Positions 8,789-16,811 of a stretch of DNA of 45,938 nucleotides are shown piece by piece (the first letter of the stretch is position 1; every line of letters starts with the position of its first letter). The position numbers and the translations under genes were made by a program. Origin of the DNA: JAFGTF01 sp035527995 (GTDB taxonomy: Bacteria > Spirochaetota > B62-G9 > DRHN01); assembly GCA_035527995.1 (NCBI GenBank), contig DATKZJ010000063.1:1-45938 (forward strand), read 5' to 3'. The notes under the pieces are model-generated. The model saw nothing but the letters and a program-made list of their open reading frames with translations. It was not told the DNA's origin and searched no databases.

Positions 8789-10888
8789 TCAGAAGAGGTT
8801 CCATATTACCCCGCTGATCTCCCTGATCATCGGAACCAGGACGAGTGAGATCACGCTCATAAGCTTTATCAGGATGTTGATCGACGGACCCACTGTATCC
8901 TTCATGGGATCGCCGACAGTATCACCGACAACCGCAGCCTTGTGCGCCTCGGAGCCTTTTCCGCCGTGTTTGCCTTCTTCGATGTACTTTTTGGCGTTGT
9001 CCATGGCTCCGCCGGAGTTTGCGTACTGGATTCCGATAATGATACCCGAAACAATAGCCCCTATGAGGGTACCTGCAAGAGTAACCGGACCGAACACTAT
9101 CCCTACGGCGAGCGGGGTGAGAATTGCGATCGCTCCTGGGAGCAGCATTCCCTTTATTGCTCCCTTGGTTGCAATGTCCACGCATGTCTTCGAGTCAGGC
9201 TCCCCCTTGCCATCCATGATGCCGGGGATCTCCTTGAACTGACGGCGTACTTCCGCCACCATCTCGAACGCCTCCTTCTTCACCGCCTCGAACAGAAGCG
9301 AGGAGAAAAGAAACGGCAGCATACCGCCGATAAGGAGTCCTGAGAGCACCTTGATAGAGGAGAGTGCGAGCGAACTCTCAGCAATGTTGGCGGACACGAT
9401 ATAGGCGGCAAGCAGACCGATCGCAGCGTACGCGGCCGACCCTATTGCAAACCCTTTACCGATAGCGGCAGTGGTGTTCCCCACCGAATCGAGATGATCC
9501 GTCACTCCTCTCACTTCAGGCGGGAGACCGGACATCTCTGCTATTCCGCCAGCGTTATCGGCAATCGGACCGTACGAGTCTACGGAGACGATCATCCCGG
9601 TTGTGACGAGCATCCCGAACGATGCTATCCCGATTCCCAAGATCCCCGCACTTCCTGAAGAGATGATGATCGCAAACACTATTGCAATAACCGGTATAAA
9701 AACACTCTTCATTCCGAGGGCAAGGCCGCCTACCACACCGATTGCCGGACCGGTCTCGCAGCTTTCTGCGAGCCGCTTCACAGGCCGGTACCGGTTCGAC
9801 GTGTAGATCTCACTCACAAAGCCTATGATTATTCCCGATATGGTGCCGGAGACGAGACTCCAGAAGATCCCCCACTTTCCGTAGTTACCGAAAGGAGCGC
9901 CCGTTTTCCATATTATCACAGCGGAGAGGATCATAGTGAGCACCGCAGCTACGTACGTACCGCCCAGCAGCGCACCCTGTGGGTTCTTCCTCGCAGCCGC
10001 TTTCACAAACATCACCCCGAGTATAGACGATATGATGCCTGCCGAAGCAATGGAGAGAACTAGCTGGATGATGTTCTTGACTCCATCGAGGTTGACTGCC
10101 GTGAGCTTCATCGTTCCGAGTGAAACGACGGAGATCGCGAGCACCATGCTCGCAATCATCGACTCTATGTATGACTCGAGAAGGTCCGCTCCGAGCCCCG
10201 CAGTGTCCCCGACATTATCTCCGACATTGTCGGCAATGACGGCCGGGTTTCTCGGATCATCTTCAGGAATGCCCGCCTCGACCTTTCCGACGAGGTCCGC
10301 TCCCATGTCCGCGCCCTTGGTAAATATACCACCGCCTGAACGGGCAAACAGGGCAAAGAGGCTCGCACCCATTGCGTATGCGTTGATGTTACCGAGCTTT
10401 CTTATAAACAGCGCCGAATCGGTTTCCCTGAATACCCCGAAGGCGAAGAGCAGTATCACCAGTCCGAGGAGGGCGATACCGACAACGGAAAGACCCATCA
10501 CCGCACCTCCGGAGATCGCTATGTTGAGGGCTCCCTTCATGCCGCCATCCCTTGCTGCATGGGTGGTACGTACGTTCGCCCTCGTCGCTATCGACATCCC
10601 GATGAGTCCCGCCGCTCCTGAGACGATCGCACCCCATACAAACGAGACCGCAGACGCGTATCCGAAGTATTTCCTGGTGAACAGCATCGCGAGCGCGATA
10701 ACACCCACGACGATGAAGATGTAGGTGTACTCCCGCCGCAGGAAGGTCGATGCGCCGATCTGTATCTGCCGTGCGATTTTCCGCATTACATCGGTTCCCT
10801 CTTCCTTCGAGAGCACGGAACGAATAAGTAAAAGCACTACAATGATAGCAATGACACTCGAAACGAGACCAAGTACAAGTCCGCTCAT
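8789..10888 (-). CDS. hppA: Membrane-bound ion-translocating pyrophosphatase
   Basis: Hydrolyses pyrophosphate and pumps H+ or Na+ across the membrane. About 699 residues, full length, with many transmembrane helices. The catalytic block is intact: GADMGADLVGKVE (about 192-204) and NVGDNVGDTAGLGADLLE (about 221-238) supply the Mg-PPi-binding aspartates, and a C-terminal block has GDTVGDPMKDTVGPS. GNTTAA at 470-475 carries alanine at the site that is lysine in potassium-independent enzymes, so this is the K+-dependent type; whether it moves Na+ or H+ I cannot tell. An upstream in-frame ATG at 10951 exists, but the ATG at 10888 has a near-perfect GGAGGTGA site 5 bases before it, so I chose that. 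Monocistronic, closed by the terminator at 8646-8693. Typical of anaerobes that save pyrophosphate energy. Confidence 0.97.
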   Translation of the reverse strand: MSGLVLGLVSSVIAIIVVLLLIRSVLSKEEGTDVMRKIARQIQIGASTFLRREYTYIFIVVGVIALAMLFTRKYFGYASAVSFVWGAIVSGAAGLIGMSIATRANVRTTHAARDGGMKGALNIAISGGAVMGLSVVGIALLGLVILLFAFGVFRETDSALFIRKLGNINAYAMGASLFALFARSGGGIFTKGADMGADLVGKVEAGIPEDDPRNPAVIADNVGDNVGDTAGLGADLLESYIESMIASMVLAISVVSLGTMKLTAVNLDGVKNIIQLVLSIASAGIISSILGVMFVKAAARKNPQGALLGGTYVAAVLTMILSAVIIWKTGAPFGNYGKWGIFWSLVSGTISGIIIGFVSEIYTSNRYRPVKRLAESCETGPAIGVVGGLALGMKSVFIPVIAIVFAIIISSGSAGILGIGIASFGMLVTTGMIVSVDSYGPIADNAGGIAEMSGLPPEVRGVTDHLDSVGNTTAAIGKGFAIGSAAYAAIGLLAAYIVSANIAESSLALSSIKVLSGLLIGGMLPFLFSSLLFEAVKKEAFEMVAEVRRQFKEIPGIMDGKGEPDSKTCVDIATKGAIKGMLLPGAIAILTPLAVGIVFGPVTLAGTLIGAIVSGIIIGIQYANSGGAMDNAKKYIEEGKHGGKGSEAHKAAVVGDTVGDPMKDTVGPSINILIKLMSVISLVLVPMIREISGVIWNLF

Positions 10889-10969
10889 AATCACCTCCGA
10901 ATAGAACAAGTTTGATTGCACCGTACCGGACCTCTCGTGTACCGACTCCAAGCATTTTTTAGTTACTTC

Positions 10970-10998
10970 AAGCTAATTTTTTTTATCGAATATGTCAA
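10970..10998 (-). promoter_or_regulatory. Candidate promoter of hppA
   Basis: A consensus TTGACA (-35) on the minus strand at 10998-10993 and a 17-base spacer to TAGCTT (10975-10970), a poor -10. It lies about 80 bases before the chosen hppA start. Confidence 0.35.
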
Positions 10999-11022
10999 TA
11001 AAAAGGTAGATCATCAGGACTA

Positions 11023-11085
11023 TGTGTACCTGAACCTGGATAGTTTGCTGTGAGAAAACCGCTTTTTTACTACCGTGATTTGAAA
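11023..11085 (+). repeat. Intergenic hairpin-repeat family, partial copy
   Basis: Lies in the 403-bp gene-free stretch between hppA and the HD gene. It reads TGTGTACCTG, then TGTGAGAAAACCGC and TTTTTTACTACCG, matching the left half (TGTGTA, GAGAAAA, CGCT) of the fuller copies at 25129, 26364 and 35459. No other feature is seen in this stretch apart from the hppA promoter. Confidence 0.45.
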
Positions 11086-11291
11086 GTTGAGTATTGCGTG
11101 CGAGTAACCTACACCATGAAATATAATACATTGCGCAGCCTGATGTTGGCTGTCCTCTACCATTTCCGGAATATCATGAAAAAACCCTGATGCTTTGGCA
11201 AGGCGCCTACAGTTCGGCAAGATCCACATGGGAGGTTACAGGCCTTCGATCGGAATTTTAGGTATGCATGACGGCTGCACCGTGCGTGCCG

Positions 11292-11978
11292 TTACCGGAG
11301 ATTTGCTCCTTTTGCCAGCGCTCTGCCTGCCGGTGTGAGAAAAACTGCTTCGGCTTGCATCTTTTTCATTCGGCTGGATTCTTTTTTGAGGTGTGCAAGG
11401 CGGTCGGCATCGTGCACTATCTTATAATTCATGGATCCGCCCCCCCTGTCTTCGTGAAGGGTGGCGATGATCTCGCAGATCTCATCGATGTGATCCATCT
11501 GCAGCCCTTCTTTCAGGAGGAACTTTCTCGCCTCCTCCTCTCCGCTACTCTCAGGGCTGACGACTTCATCCCTGGGCCCGATATCATGAAGTATTGCGGC
11601 AGGGATCACGATATGCGCGTCTCCTCCCTCCCTGCTCAGGACCTCTTCGGCATAACGGAGGACGGTTTTTGCCTGTTCCATTCTCCTGCGGTCGGGCCCG
11701 AACCTCTCCCCCAAAGCGGTCAAGAGTCTCTGCTTCACCGATTTCACCCTGCTATTCATGTAGCTCGCATACTGCGCGTCACCGATACACTCTCTTGCAA
11801 TCTTGCACCACTCGATACAGCTCATATCCTGAAACCGCGTCACAACCGTGCTGCAGTTCCTGCAAGGAGCACTTATTTCATCGGTCCAGATCTCGACCTC
11901 ATACCTGCATGATGGGCATCTGAAAATTTCAGGCTCGGGCTGCCTCATGAGCTTTGCGCCCGGGCATTTCATGTTCAT
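11292..11978 (-). CDS. HD-domain phosphohydrolase with N-terminal zinc ribbon
   Basis: 228 residues. The N-terminus has four paired cysteines, CPSC (21-24) and CRNC (39-42), plus C5, a zinc-ribbon pattern. From about residue 98 an HD fold follows: H122, the H131-D132 pair in AAILHDIG, and a distal HDADRL near 190, the usual metal ligands of HD hydrolases. These act on phosphate esters such as nucleotides; the substrate here is unknown. Start ATG at 11978 has AAAGGA 7 bases upstream. It lies about 250 bases after the iron-sulfur gene on the same strand, but a strong hairpin separates them, so it may be transcribed alone. HD proteins of this architecture are often found beside redox or ferredoxin genes in anaerobes; any link is inference. 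Confidence 0.75.
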   Translation of the reverse strand: MNMKCPGAKLMRQPEPEIFRCPSCRYEVEIWTDEISAPCRNCSTVVTRFQDMSCIEWCKIARECIGDAQYASYMNSRVKSVKQRLLTALGERFGPDRRRMEQAKTVLRYAEEVLSREGGDAHIVIPAAILHDIGPRDEVVSPESSGEEEARKFLLKEGLQMDHIDEICEIIATLHEDRGGGSMNYKIVHDADRLAHLKKESSRMKKMQAEAVFLTPAGRALAKGANLR

Positions 11979-12184
11979 AAGGGTATCCTTTCAGCAGAAA
12001 GATTTTGAAGCGGATGTCGAGACTTCGTTTCCGCAATATATTAAATCATACAAAAACAGGACGTTTTCTTCCATTTAATAAATGGATACTCGAATATTCC
12101 TATTTCGCCTTGTTACATTAAAGCCGCACCATAGACACCCGATGGAGGAAGGCTTCGATATCCTTCCCTTTTTGCCCCTGCGTC

Positions 12185-12221
12185 ATCGTAACGCTGAAGC
12201 ATAAAGCTTCAGCGTTACGAT
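12185..12221 (-). terminator. Perfect 16-bp stem after the ferredoxin gene
   Basis: ATCGTAACGCTGAAGC (12185-12200), loop ATAAA, and the exact complement GCTTCAGCGTTACGAT (12206-12221), only 5 bases after the stop codon. On the minus strand no clear T-run follows, so it could be a terminator, an mRNA-stabilising stem or both. Confidence 0.65.
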
Positions 12222-12226
12222 CTTTC

Positions 12227-13072
12227 TTACTTTTCCGCCAGCCACTCTTGTTTCAGTACTTCTCCTTTTACACTTATCACGATATGCTTGAGTGGAACAC
12301 GCCTTTGGGCAGATCCAAGCGCCTCCTCTGTGAGACGAAGGAGTCCCGAACAGCATGGAACCTCCATCGTAATCACTGTGAGGGTGTTTATCTTCGCATG
12401 ATCGAAAAGCGCCCGTATCTTTTCGAGGTAGATCTCCTTTCCGCTGTCAAGCTTCGGACATGCGATGGCAACCGACTTTCCGGCCAGAAACCGCTCATGG
12501 AAACCGCCTACCGCATACGCAACACAGTCGGCAGCCAGGAGCACGTCCTTTTCCCTGAAGAATGGAGCCATCGGCGATACGAGGTGGAGCTGGACAGGCC
12601 AGTGCCCAAGCCGTGACGGAGAGGCCGTACGCTCATTGCCTGCATCGGTCTTTTCCCTATCGAAGTCCAGTTCCCGTGACTCGGGACATCCGCCCCCGCA
12701 CGCCGAAGCAGGCTCCTGTTCTATCGTGATATCTATATCTCGTTCTTTCAGGAATTTCATCGCCTGTTTCAGATATTCCTCCTCGCCGTGATCCTTCAGG
12801 TGCAGTAGGTGTGCTTGTACGGTATTTTCCCCCTGCTTCACCACATTTTCCATTACGAGGCTTTCGTCGTACGCTTCCGCCTCTCTCTTTTCTATTGTAA
12901 TTGCGCCCTCTGGACAGTGTCCCAGGCATGCTCCCAGCCCGTCGCAGAAAAGGTCCGACACAAGCCGCGCCTTGCCGTCTATGACCTGAATCGCTCCCTC
13001 GGGACAGTTTGGTATACAGAGTCCGCATCCTGTGCATTTATCCTCGTCTATTCTGATTATCTCTCTCTTCAT
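12227..13072 (-). CDS. Ferredoxin-like 4Fe-4S protein, Fnr-regulated candidate
   Basis: 281 residues. The N-terminal ~60 residues form a ferredoxin domain: CTGCGLCIPNCP (14-25) is a full cluster motif, and CDGLGACLGHCP (43-54) is the variant second motif typical of this family. A middle linker (about 60-130) is followed by CGGGCPE and then a C-terminal domain with VAIACPKLDS and MEVPCCSGL, extra cysteines that may bind metal or a second cluster. Such proteins are common in strict anaerobes next to Crp/Fnr regulators and are thought to handle electrons or cluster sensing; the partner is unknown. ATG start with AGGAG upstream. Divergent from the Crp/Fnr gene, with an Fnr-type box placed near -41 of its candidate promoter, so oxygen- or redox-controlled activation is likely. 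Confidence 0.82.
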   Translation of the reverse strand: MKREIIRIDEDKCTGCGLCIPNCPEGAIQVIDGKARLVSDLFCDGLGACLGHCPEGAITIEKREAEAYDESLVMENVVKQGENTVQAHLLHLKDHGEEEYLKQAMKFLKERDIDITIEQEPASACGGGCPESRELDFDREKTDAGNERTASPSRLGHWPVQLHLVSPMAPFFREKDVLLAADCVAYAVGGFHERFLAGKSVAIACPKLDSGKEIYLEKIRALFDHAKINTLTVITMEVPCCSGLLRLTEEALGSAQRRVPLKHIVISVKGEVLKQEWLAEK

Positions 13073-13100
13073 CCCTCTTCTCCTCTATCGTAGTGATATT

Positions 13101-13106
13101 AATATA
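13101..13106 (-). promoter_or_regulatory. Candidate -10 element of the ferredoxin gene
   Basis: Minus strand reads TATATT (13106-13101), 5 of 6 to consensus. It would set the start of transcription near 13094 and place the centre of the Fnr-type box at about -41, the class II activator position. Confidence 0.5.
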
Positions 13107-13127
13107 GCGGCCTCTCAAAATAAAACC

Positions 13128-13141
13128 TTGATCTGTGTCAA
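13128..13141. promoter_or_regulatory. Fnr-type operator between divergent genes
   Basis: TTGATCTGTGTCAA matches the Fnr consensus TTGATnnnnATCAA at 9 of 10 defined bases. It lies between the ferredoxin gene and the Crp/Fnr gene. The neighbouring regulator has ETLSR in its recognition helix, the same E..SR pattern with which Fnr reads TTGA..TCAA. It overlaps the TTGATC -35-like element of the regulator's own gene, which would suit negative autoregulation. Confidence 0.7.
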
Positions 13142-13163
13142 GAAATCGCGTAAAAGTATAAGA

Positions 13164-13823
13164 ATGAATGTTGCAAACCTCTTGCGGCTGGCGGAGTTCT
13201 TCAGGGGACTCTCAGGCTCGAGCATCAAAACACTTGCCGAAATATGTATCCCGAAAACCATCGAAAAGAAAAAGCTTCTTTTCAGTGAGGGACAACAGGG
13301 GCATGCAGTATACCTCCTCACAAGCGGGGCCGTACAGCTCTTAAAGACCGCGGCTGACGGCCATGAGACTGTCATCAAGGTCGTGGGCCCGGGCGAGATA
13401 TTCGGGGAGGTCATCCTCTTCGAGCAGAAGAGCTATCCTGTGAGCGCACGCGCGCTCGGCAGGAGCGCCGTTGTCCTTATACCGAGAATACAGCTCCACT
13501 GCCTCCTGAACAACGAGGATTTCAGAAACGACTTCATGCGCATGATGATGGCCAAACAGCGATACCTCACCGATCGTATCCTCCTCCTCACCGCATACGA
13601 TATAGAAGAGCGTTTTTTCATGTTTCTCTCCGAACATTATGGAGAAAAAGAGGAGTACACACTTCCCATGTCAAAAAAGGACCTCGCCTCGAGCATAGGC
13701 ACACTGCCGGAGACACTGTCGAGGCTGCTCGGACGGCTCGAGAAGGAGGGAAAGATTACCGTAAGAGGAAACGTATTCCGCATGAGAGAGGGGTTTTGGG
13801 AAGACAGAAGACCCCAAGGGTGA
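13164..13823 (+). CDS. Crp/Fnr-family transcription regulator
   Basis: 219 residues from the ATG at 13164. The N-terminal cyclic-nucleotide-type beta-barrel (about 20-125) has LFSEGQQGHAVYLLTSG and VVGPGEIFGEVILFE in place; then a long dimer helix, and a winged helix (about 150-210) with KKDLASSIGTLPETLSRLL, whose E..SR residues are those that read TTGA half-sites. There is no N-terminal cysteine cluster like that of E. coli Fnr, so it does not sense oxygen with the classical cluster; the effector is unknown. The open frame extends to 13032, but that part has no homologous look and overlaps the divergent gene. No ribosome-binding site precedes the ATG, and a -10-like TAAAAG ends 8 bases before it, so the mRNA may be nearly leaderless. 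Convergent with the MazG-like gene. Confidence 0.87.
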   Translation: MNVANLLRLAEFFRGLSGSSIKTLAEICIPKTIEKKKLLFSEGQQGHAVYLLTSGAVQLLKTAADGHETVIKVVGPGEIFGEVILFEQKSYPVSARALGRSAVVLIPRIQLHCLLNNEDFRNDFMRMMMAKQRYLTDRILLLTAYDIEERFFMFLSEHYGEKEEYTLPMSKKDLASSIGTLPETLSRLLGRLEKEGKITVRGNVFRMREGFWEDRRPQG

Positions 13824-13846
13824 GCGTTCATGCCTTTCGTTTCATT

Positions 13847-14212
13847 TCAATCGAACTCAGTATACTTCTTGTTGCTGTTGTAGCTCTTGCTGAGAGGATA
13901 CTTCCTTTTGTTGATCAGAAACTTCTCCCTGACGGTATCCGAGAGGTCCATCCCCACGCTGTCGGCGAAGAACAGAAGATAGATGAAGATATCGGCGATC
14001 TCTTCCCGTATCCTGCGTTTCCCCTCCTCTGAAAACGAGAGAGCGTCCACTTGTTTTTCCGACTTCCATAAGAATAGCTCCTGGAGCTCTCCCGCTTCGA
14101 TCGAGAGCGCAGCCGCGAGATTCTTCGGGTCGTGATACTGTTTCCAGTTCCTCTCGTCCCTGATCTTCAGCGCTTCATCCAGAAGCTGTTTAATCGTTGT
14201 TTTATGGTCCAT
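13847..14212 (-). CDS. MazG-like nucleotide pyrophosphohydrolase
   Basis: 121 residues, one helical MazG/dCTPase domain. The metal-binding core is visible as EAGELQELFLW (about 39-49) and EEIADIFIYLLFFAD (about 70-84), giving the E..E and E..D ligands of the all-alpha NTP pyrophosphatase fold. It probably cleaves non-canonical or excess (d)NTPs to NMP and pyrophosphate, a house-cleaning role in the cytoplasm. Length fits the short RS21-C6/MazG-like branch. It ends 23 bases from the stop of the Crp/Fnr gene on the other strand and starts at ATG 14212. A 180-bp gap, without visible features, separates it from the glycosyltransferase. Confidence 0.85.
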   Translation of the reverse strand: MDHKTTIKQLLDEALKIRDERNWKQYHDPKNLAAALSIEAGELQELFLWKSEKQVDALSFSEEGKRRIREEIADIFIYLLFFADSVGMDLSDTVREKFLINKRKYPLSKSYNSNKKYTEFD

Positions 14213-14393
14213 CGAAGCCTGCCCCCTTTGTCATGGCAAACAGAAGATAATGATATATATGAATGTACAATCATGAATCCGGCTTTTACTCGAGGTTCTG
14301 TTTCACTGAATACAAGGTGCTACTTCCGGCACCTCTCTTACGGTTGATTTCAGGTATAATACTCAGGATCCGTAGCATCGGAAACATCTGTTC

Positions 14394-15625
14394 TCAGTAA
14401 TATTCGGTGAAGTCACGATTATCCTCACCTTTCAGCATAGCCGAGATATATTTTGCCGCTTTACGGGCGCCGTGGAGCGGTATTTTCCGATAGTCCGCCG
14501 CTCTTCCGATATTGGCGCATATCGCTTCGGAGAGCGATCCCGCAGCAGTCTCTGAATACGACATCCTTATCCCCGCACCGTGCCGCAGAAGCCTCGTGGA
14601 ACAAGCCTCTGCTGCTCGAAATGATCTTCCAGAGGAAAATAGATAAAGGGACGCTGAAGCGCGGTAAGCTCGAGGGTGGTGCTTCCTCCTCCCTGTACAA
14701 CCGCGATATCCGAGGCTGCGAAATGCTCGTAGAGATTCGGAACAAACCCTTTTACGGTTACGCCTTCCCCTGATTCGATGCCTTCCGGCGAGATACCCGG
14801 TCCGCACACCAGCACCATCCGGAGATTTGGAACCCGCCTCCTTATGAGCGGGTATGCACTCCTGCAGAGCCTTAAGAGCTCCGCCCCGATCGGGGACCCT
14901 CCGCTAGAACATACAACGAGAGGTTCTTTTCCGTACCCGAGTCGGTTCTTAATTTCATCCCTGTTCTTGTAATCCTCAGGCTCGAAACCGAGCACGTATC
15001 CAAGAAAGGTGCACCTCAGATTCGCATACTCGCGCTTTCTGGGGAGGAGGAGCCCGAACCTCTCATCCGGAACATCGTCCGGCTCCCCGACGAAGAGCGT
15101 ATGATAGCCGGGCACGTGTGTTTTTCCGGTCCCCGACCATACACGGTTCATCACCCAGAGCTGGAGGCGTTCCGCAGGCCGCCCGGACATCGGCTCGAAA
15201 CCGATGAAATCCACTATCTCCACGAAAACAGGCCTTCGGCCTCCCTTTGCCTTGCATATATAGTATGAAATCTCGTACGCCTCATCCGCCACCACGAGGT
15301 CGAAGCTGTACCGAGAGAGAATCTTCTTGAACAGAGCTATATTGTGAAGCCACCCTTTTGCTGCCCGCTTCCCGTACCGAAACAGGTTGAGGCTCGTTCC
15401 TTTTGCCGCGGAACGGGCGGCCTCGTTCACGTCGTAGTAGCTGTCCGACTCTTCGAGAAGTGTCTCTCCTCTTTCTTCGAGCAGCATTTTAGCCGACCCT
15501 GAGGCGAGCCACCCTATCTCGACATCCTTGCATACTCTCCTGAGCTCATTCGCGATTGCCATGTCCCGCGTATCATGGCCGAGTCCGACCGAGCCTGATA
15601 TGTACAGCACGTTTAATGTTCGCAC
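14394..15625 (-). pseudogene. MurG-like glycosyltransferase, frameshifted
   Basis: A GT-B glycosyltransferase of the MurG/UDP-sugar type split into two frames. The first frame (15625 to about 14600) starts MRTLNVLYISGSVGLGHDTRD, has the GHD N-terminal turn, VVCSSGGSPIGAELL (about 235) and VVQGGGSTTLELTALQRPFIYFPLEDHFEQQR, the nucleotide-sugar binding block. It then drifts into LVPRGFCGTVRG and stops at 14567. The homologous C-terminus continues in another frame as TRLLRHGAGIRMSYSE and runs to 14394. One base gained or lost near 14595-14605 would restore a single ~410-residue protein. GTG start at 15625. Forms a pair with the broken hydrolase upstream. Either a recent mutation or a sequence error; both halves are otherwise well preserved. 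Confidence 0.75.
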
Positions 15626-15678
15626 AAGCCGCTTCCCTCGTCGTCAATGTTATCCATACTGTTCATCGTCGGAGGAAG

Positions 15679-16550
15679 TCAAAAGACCTTTTCAGTATCA
15701 ATCTCCTGAACAAAAGATGGGCGGTGAGATGCAAAAGCTGGGGAGCATGTACCGTACCAGCCCTCCCAATTCCTCCAGAGGTCATCCGAGGACCTCTTCG
15801 GGATCCACGGGTCGAGAAGAGCCGAAAACATCATCACCCTGTTTGTATCTATGAATTTTGCGAACAGGGACGGGTCGTAACGAAAGAAACTCGGTATCCT
15901 CTCGAGGTCTTCCAGAGATGTAAAAGAGCGGGCACAGTCATCGAGATCCTCCCCGATCCGGACCGATTGCTCACGATGAGCGCGCCGGCTCTTTCCGGTC
16001 CGGTAGAGCTTTGTTGCGATGCTGTGCCATGAGATGATCTTGAGGTTTCCTCCTGTGATGACGAGAACGCAGCGTTCGATCCTCGTATCGACCGCCATTG
16101 TGATGGCAGCGATCATCCCGCCGCTCGAGATCCCCATGATGTGTATTCTTTCGTAGCCCGATCTCTCCAGAAAATCGACACATGTTCTTACATCAACCAC
16201 CGCCTGATAGAACTTTTTTTTCCATGACCTCGGTCGGACCGCCGAGGAACCTGTCGAACTGCTCGCGGTCCTTTGATACTCTGCCGTAGTGAAACGGCAG
16301 AACAGGCATGAGGGCCGTGAAACCGTGCCATCATAGCATCTCCGCTTAAAACCGAGGCCAGGAGAGGCTCCTTCTCCCCATGCCGTGCACGAACACCACC
16401 GCGCCTCTCGAGTTTGCCGATTCATACAGATACGCCACTGCCCTGTCCACTTCCGGGCAACCTGACGGGAGCGGGCTTTTGAAAGCACACCTCCTTCGGG
16501 TTTTCACCTGAGACATCGAACAGCACGCCGTCTCTCGAAACATCATACAT
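15679..16550 (-). pseudogene. Alpha/beta hydrolase with several frameshifts
   Basis: An alpha/beta-hydrolase whose pieces lie in three frames. In order: MYDVSRDGVLFDVSGENPKEV from ATG 16550; SPLPSGCPEVDRAVAYLYE and VVFVHGMG (oxyanion strand) in the next frame; LLASVLSGDAMMA in a third; HGFTALMPVLPFHYG and FLGGPTEVMEKK back in the second; then FYQAVVDVRTCVDFLERSG, HIMGISSGGMIAA (nucleophile elbow GxSxG) and the C-terminal acid region in the frame that ends at 15679. The breaks fall at about 16478, 16360, 16325 and at an A8 run near 16220, where seven A would keep the frame. A TTGACA at 16622-16617 on the minus strand may be its -35. Parts are well conserved, so the damage is recent or reflects homopolymer sequencing errors. 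Confidence 0.7.
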
Positions 16551-16776
16551 CTTCTGTTCTCCGCCGATTTTACCGCTTACAACGCACCACTCATCATAAT
16601 GTGTTATATAAAATGATGTCAAGGGAATGCGTCCTGGAGCGCCGTTCATTCGGTGTATGGCTGTTGCGGCAGCAATGGCCTTGCCCTGTCCCATATACAG
16701 ACCACCGGACATCCTCGTTTGCTACCTGACCGCTCGGAACCTGCAGATATACGATTTTGCGTCCGGACATATTTGG

Positions 16777-16805
16777 ATGACAAAAATTTTCCCTTGTTTT
16801 ATACT
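16777..16805 (+). promoter_or_regulatory. Strong promoter giving a leaderless GTPase mRNA
   Basis: ATGACA (16777-16782), a 17-base spacer and TATACT (16800-16805), each 5 of 6 to sigma-70 consensus. Transcription would begin 7 bases on, at the A of the ATG at 16812. No ribosome-binding site is present. Confidence 0.6.
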
Positions 16806-16811
16806 TTCTAT

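Noticed and set aside
9936..10724. 262-codon plus-strand frame opposite hppA
   Set aside because: Antisense to a fully conserved pyrophosphatase; its composition mirrors that gene and it has no domain pattern.
13032..13163. N-terminal extension of the Crp/Fnr gene
   Set aside because: It would overlap the divergent ferredoxin start and the Fnr-type box, and is not part of the family fold.
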